Assembly: GCA_008921705.1 (NCBI GenBank)
Contig: VFFE01007215.1
Span: 134,697-198,696 of the forward strand
Length of the DNA stretch: 64,000 nucleotides
Origin: Burhinus oedicnemus
Lineage: Eukaryota > Chordata > Aves > Charadriiformes > Burhinidae
Reading direction: 5' to 3'
Shown here: piece after piece, positions 62,532 through 64,000 of the stretch
Layout: each line of letters starts with the position of its first letter
Numbering within the stretch: position 1 is the stretch's first letter
The notes under the pieces: model-generated
Seen by the model: the letters and a program-made list of their open reading frames with translations, nothing else
What the model was told of the DNA's origin: nothing
The model's database searches: none
Program-made: the position numbers and the translations under genes

Positions 62532-62938
62532 AATTCATAGAATCATAGAATCATTAAGGTTGGAAAAGACCTTTAAGATCATCTAGTCCAACCATTGACC
62601 CTACTCTACCAGGTCTGCCACTAAACCGTGTCTCTAAGCACCACATTTACATGACTTCTACACACATCTAAGGATGGTGACTCAACCACCTCCCTGGGCA
62701 GCCTGTTCCAATGTCTGATAACTCTTTCAGTGAAAAATTTTTTCCTAATGTCCAGCCTAAACCTCTCCTGGTGCAACTTGAACCCATTTCCTCTTGTCCT
62801 ATCGCTAGTTACTTGGGAGAAGAGACCAGCTCCCACCTCACTACAACCTCCTTTCAGGTAGTTGTAGAGAGCAATAAGGTCTCCCCTCAGCCTTCTCTTC
62901 TCCAGACTAAACAATCCTAATTCCTTCAGCCTAATTCA
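62532..62938 (-). mobile_element. CR1 LINE 3' end, relatively young type
   Basis: The left end attcatagaatcatagaatc is the octamer tail in reverse complement, followed by aaggttggaaaagaccttta and agatcatctagtccaacc. The minus-strand frame 62621-62914 still reads continuously through the ORF2 C-terminus: [40 protein letters not shown] and [17 protein letters not shown]. The catalytic palm is absent because the copy is truncated near 62938. The intact C-terminal frame suggests limited decay. The usual upstream LREL motif is where the copy breaks off. Confidence 0.94.
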
Positions 62939-63589
62939 CAGCACCAGCACTTGATTTGCCTACCCACTGTAAAATCAGGCATTGACCTTCATGTTTCTTG
63001 TCCACATTTATATGCTGTTCCTAGAAATTCATAATTTATTGAAAGTAGTATAAAGTTAGATGCCCACTTGCAGGCTCAAGGCCTTATTAGACTTTTATTT
63101 GAGACATGAACTAAAGTACATGTTTGAAAGAAATAATGTATCTTTTCAATAAAAAATCCAGGAATAAACTTTTGCCCTTATTCTGTCCCTAAAGGCAGAG
63201 GAACTGAAGAAAATGAAGAAAAAAATATATTCTCAGTAGTCAATTAAAGTTCAAATTCCAACCCAAAAGTTTAAGCTAGTCATTGTCTTGCACAGTTTTT
63301 AGCTTCTGATGACTTTACATAGGTTTTTCAGTGTTTCTAGAGCTTAGGATCAGTTCTTCTAGAGCAGTGTTGCCTCATTAAGTCTTCTATGAAAGTCATT
63401 GTTTGACCTTGTTTCTCACAGACAATGCAATGATATTTCATTGGACAACACTGAGGAACTAAAGATACATATTTTTTGTGGAAGTATGCAGGATTTGTTA
63501 AAACTTTCATTTCCATGACTTGATTTTTCAGGTCAATGACCAAAATAAAAATTAAGAAATTAAGAAAGTAAGAATTAATAATGTCTCTA
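62939..63589. other. Noncoding stretch between two opposing CR1 copies
   Basis: AT-rich sequence with no recognised gene. The 107-codon minus-strand frame at 63337-63660 enters the antisense of the next CR1 and has no domain. Confidence 0.6.
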
Positions 63590-64000
63590 AATTGGAGAGA
63601 TGTGAATTTGATGGATGGACCACTTGGTGGATAAGGAATTGGCTGAATGGTCGCACTCAAAGAGTCAACGGCTCGATGTCTAAGTGGAAATCAGTGACGA
63701 GTGGTTTCCTCAGGGTCAATACTGGGACTGGTGCTGTTTAACATCTTTGTCAGCAATGTGGACAGTGGGATTGAGAACATCCTCAGCAAGTTTGCTGATG
63801 TCACCAAGCTGTGTGGAGCAGTTGACACACTGGAGGGAAGGGATGCCATCCACAGGGACCTGGACAGGCTTGAGAGGTGGGCCTGTGCAAACCTCATGAA
63901 GTTCAATAAGGCCAAGTGTGAGGTCCTGCATGTGGGCCGAGGCAATCCCAAACATAAATATGGGCTGGGTGGAGAATGGATCAAGAGCAGCCCCGAGGAG
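63590..64000 (+). mobile_element. CR1 LINE ORF2 fragment, plus strand, continues past window
   Basis: The copy starts abruptly near 63590 in the RT palm region and reads rightwards in the CR1 order: the W-RNWL block, the region of the GVPQGS motif, [28 protein letters not shown], then [20 protein letters not shown] and [13 protein letters not shown]. Two one-base losses around 63702-63715 disrupt the GVPQGS motif, and the catalytic FADD motif reads FADV, so the second metal-binding Asp is lost. It is inactive. It points towards the window edge, where the C-terminal region and 3' tail should follow. Confidence 0.92.

Noticed and set aside
1..64000. tRNA, rRNA, CRISPR array, bacterial operon, phage or endogenous retrovirus
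   Set aside because: No cloverleaf-like box sequences, spaced direct repeats, ribosome-binding-site-driven gene clusters, paired LTRs or retroviral gag/pol/env motifs were seen by eye on either strand.

Overview
This is vertebrate nuclear DNA, almost certainly from a bird. The decisive evidence is repeated CR1 LINE sequence, the dominant avian retrotransposon, with its 3' octamer tail (seen here in reverse complement as tcatagaa repeats) and CR1 reverse-transcriptase coding fragments. The 3' ends at 55.8 kb and 62.5 kb resemble the young CR1 groups common in neognath, perhaps neoavian, birds; that placement is inference. I see no bacterial or viral gene organisation, and I find no intact protein-coding gene, tRNA, rRNA or CRISPR array. 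The window reads as a gene-poor, AT-leaning intergenic or long-intron region.

Layout. 1-6.2 kb is unannotated single-copy-like DNA. 6.2-8.3 kb holds a CR1 3' stub and then a 1.5-kb 5'-truncated CR1 on the minus strand, the best-preserved coding relic in the window (broken RT with its catalytic motifs still readable). 8.3-15.6 kb is plain noncoding DNA. 15.6-17.4 kb is a cluster of three older LINE pieces: two ancient amniote-type CR1/L3-like fragments on the minus strand and one diverged CR1 3' end on the plus strand. 17.4-31.0 kb is noncoding with one old palindromic repeat. 31.0-31.2 kb is a long TTTTC pentamer array interrupted by 20 Ns and continuing as TTCCC. 35.7-36.2 kb is another ancient CR1/L3-like relic. 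36-55 kb is noncoding with many microsatellites, a small exon-like segment at 40.34 kb and a hairpin at 37.3 kb. 55.8-56.4 kb is a minus-strand CR1 3' end directly abutting a plus-strand protein-like fragment that may be a decayed pogo/Tigger-type transposase end. 62.5-62.9 kb (minus) and 63.6-64.0 kb (plus, running off the window) are two more CR1 copies facing each other.

No genes can be shown to work together here. The CR1 relics are truncated and mutated, so they are not expected to be autonomously active. I did not find a convincing undescribed system. The items most worth a second look are the protein-like fragment at 56.10-56.39 kb, the 41-nt exon-like segment at 40,341-40,381, and three degenerate copies of a palindromic ancient repeat.
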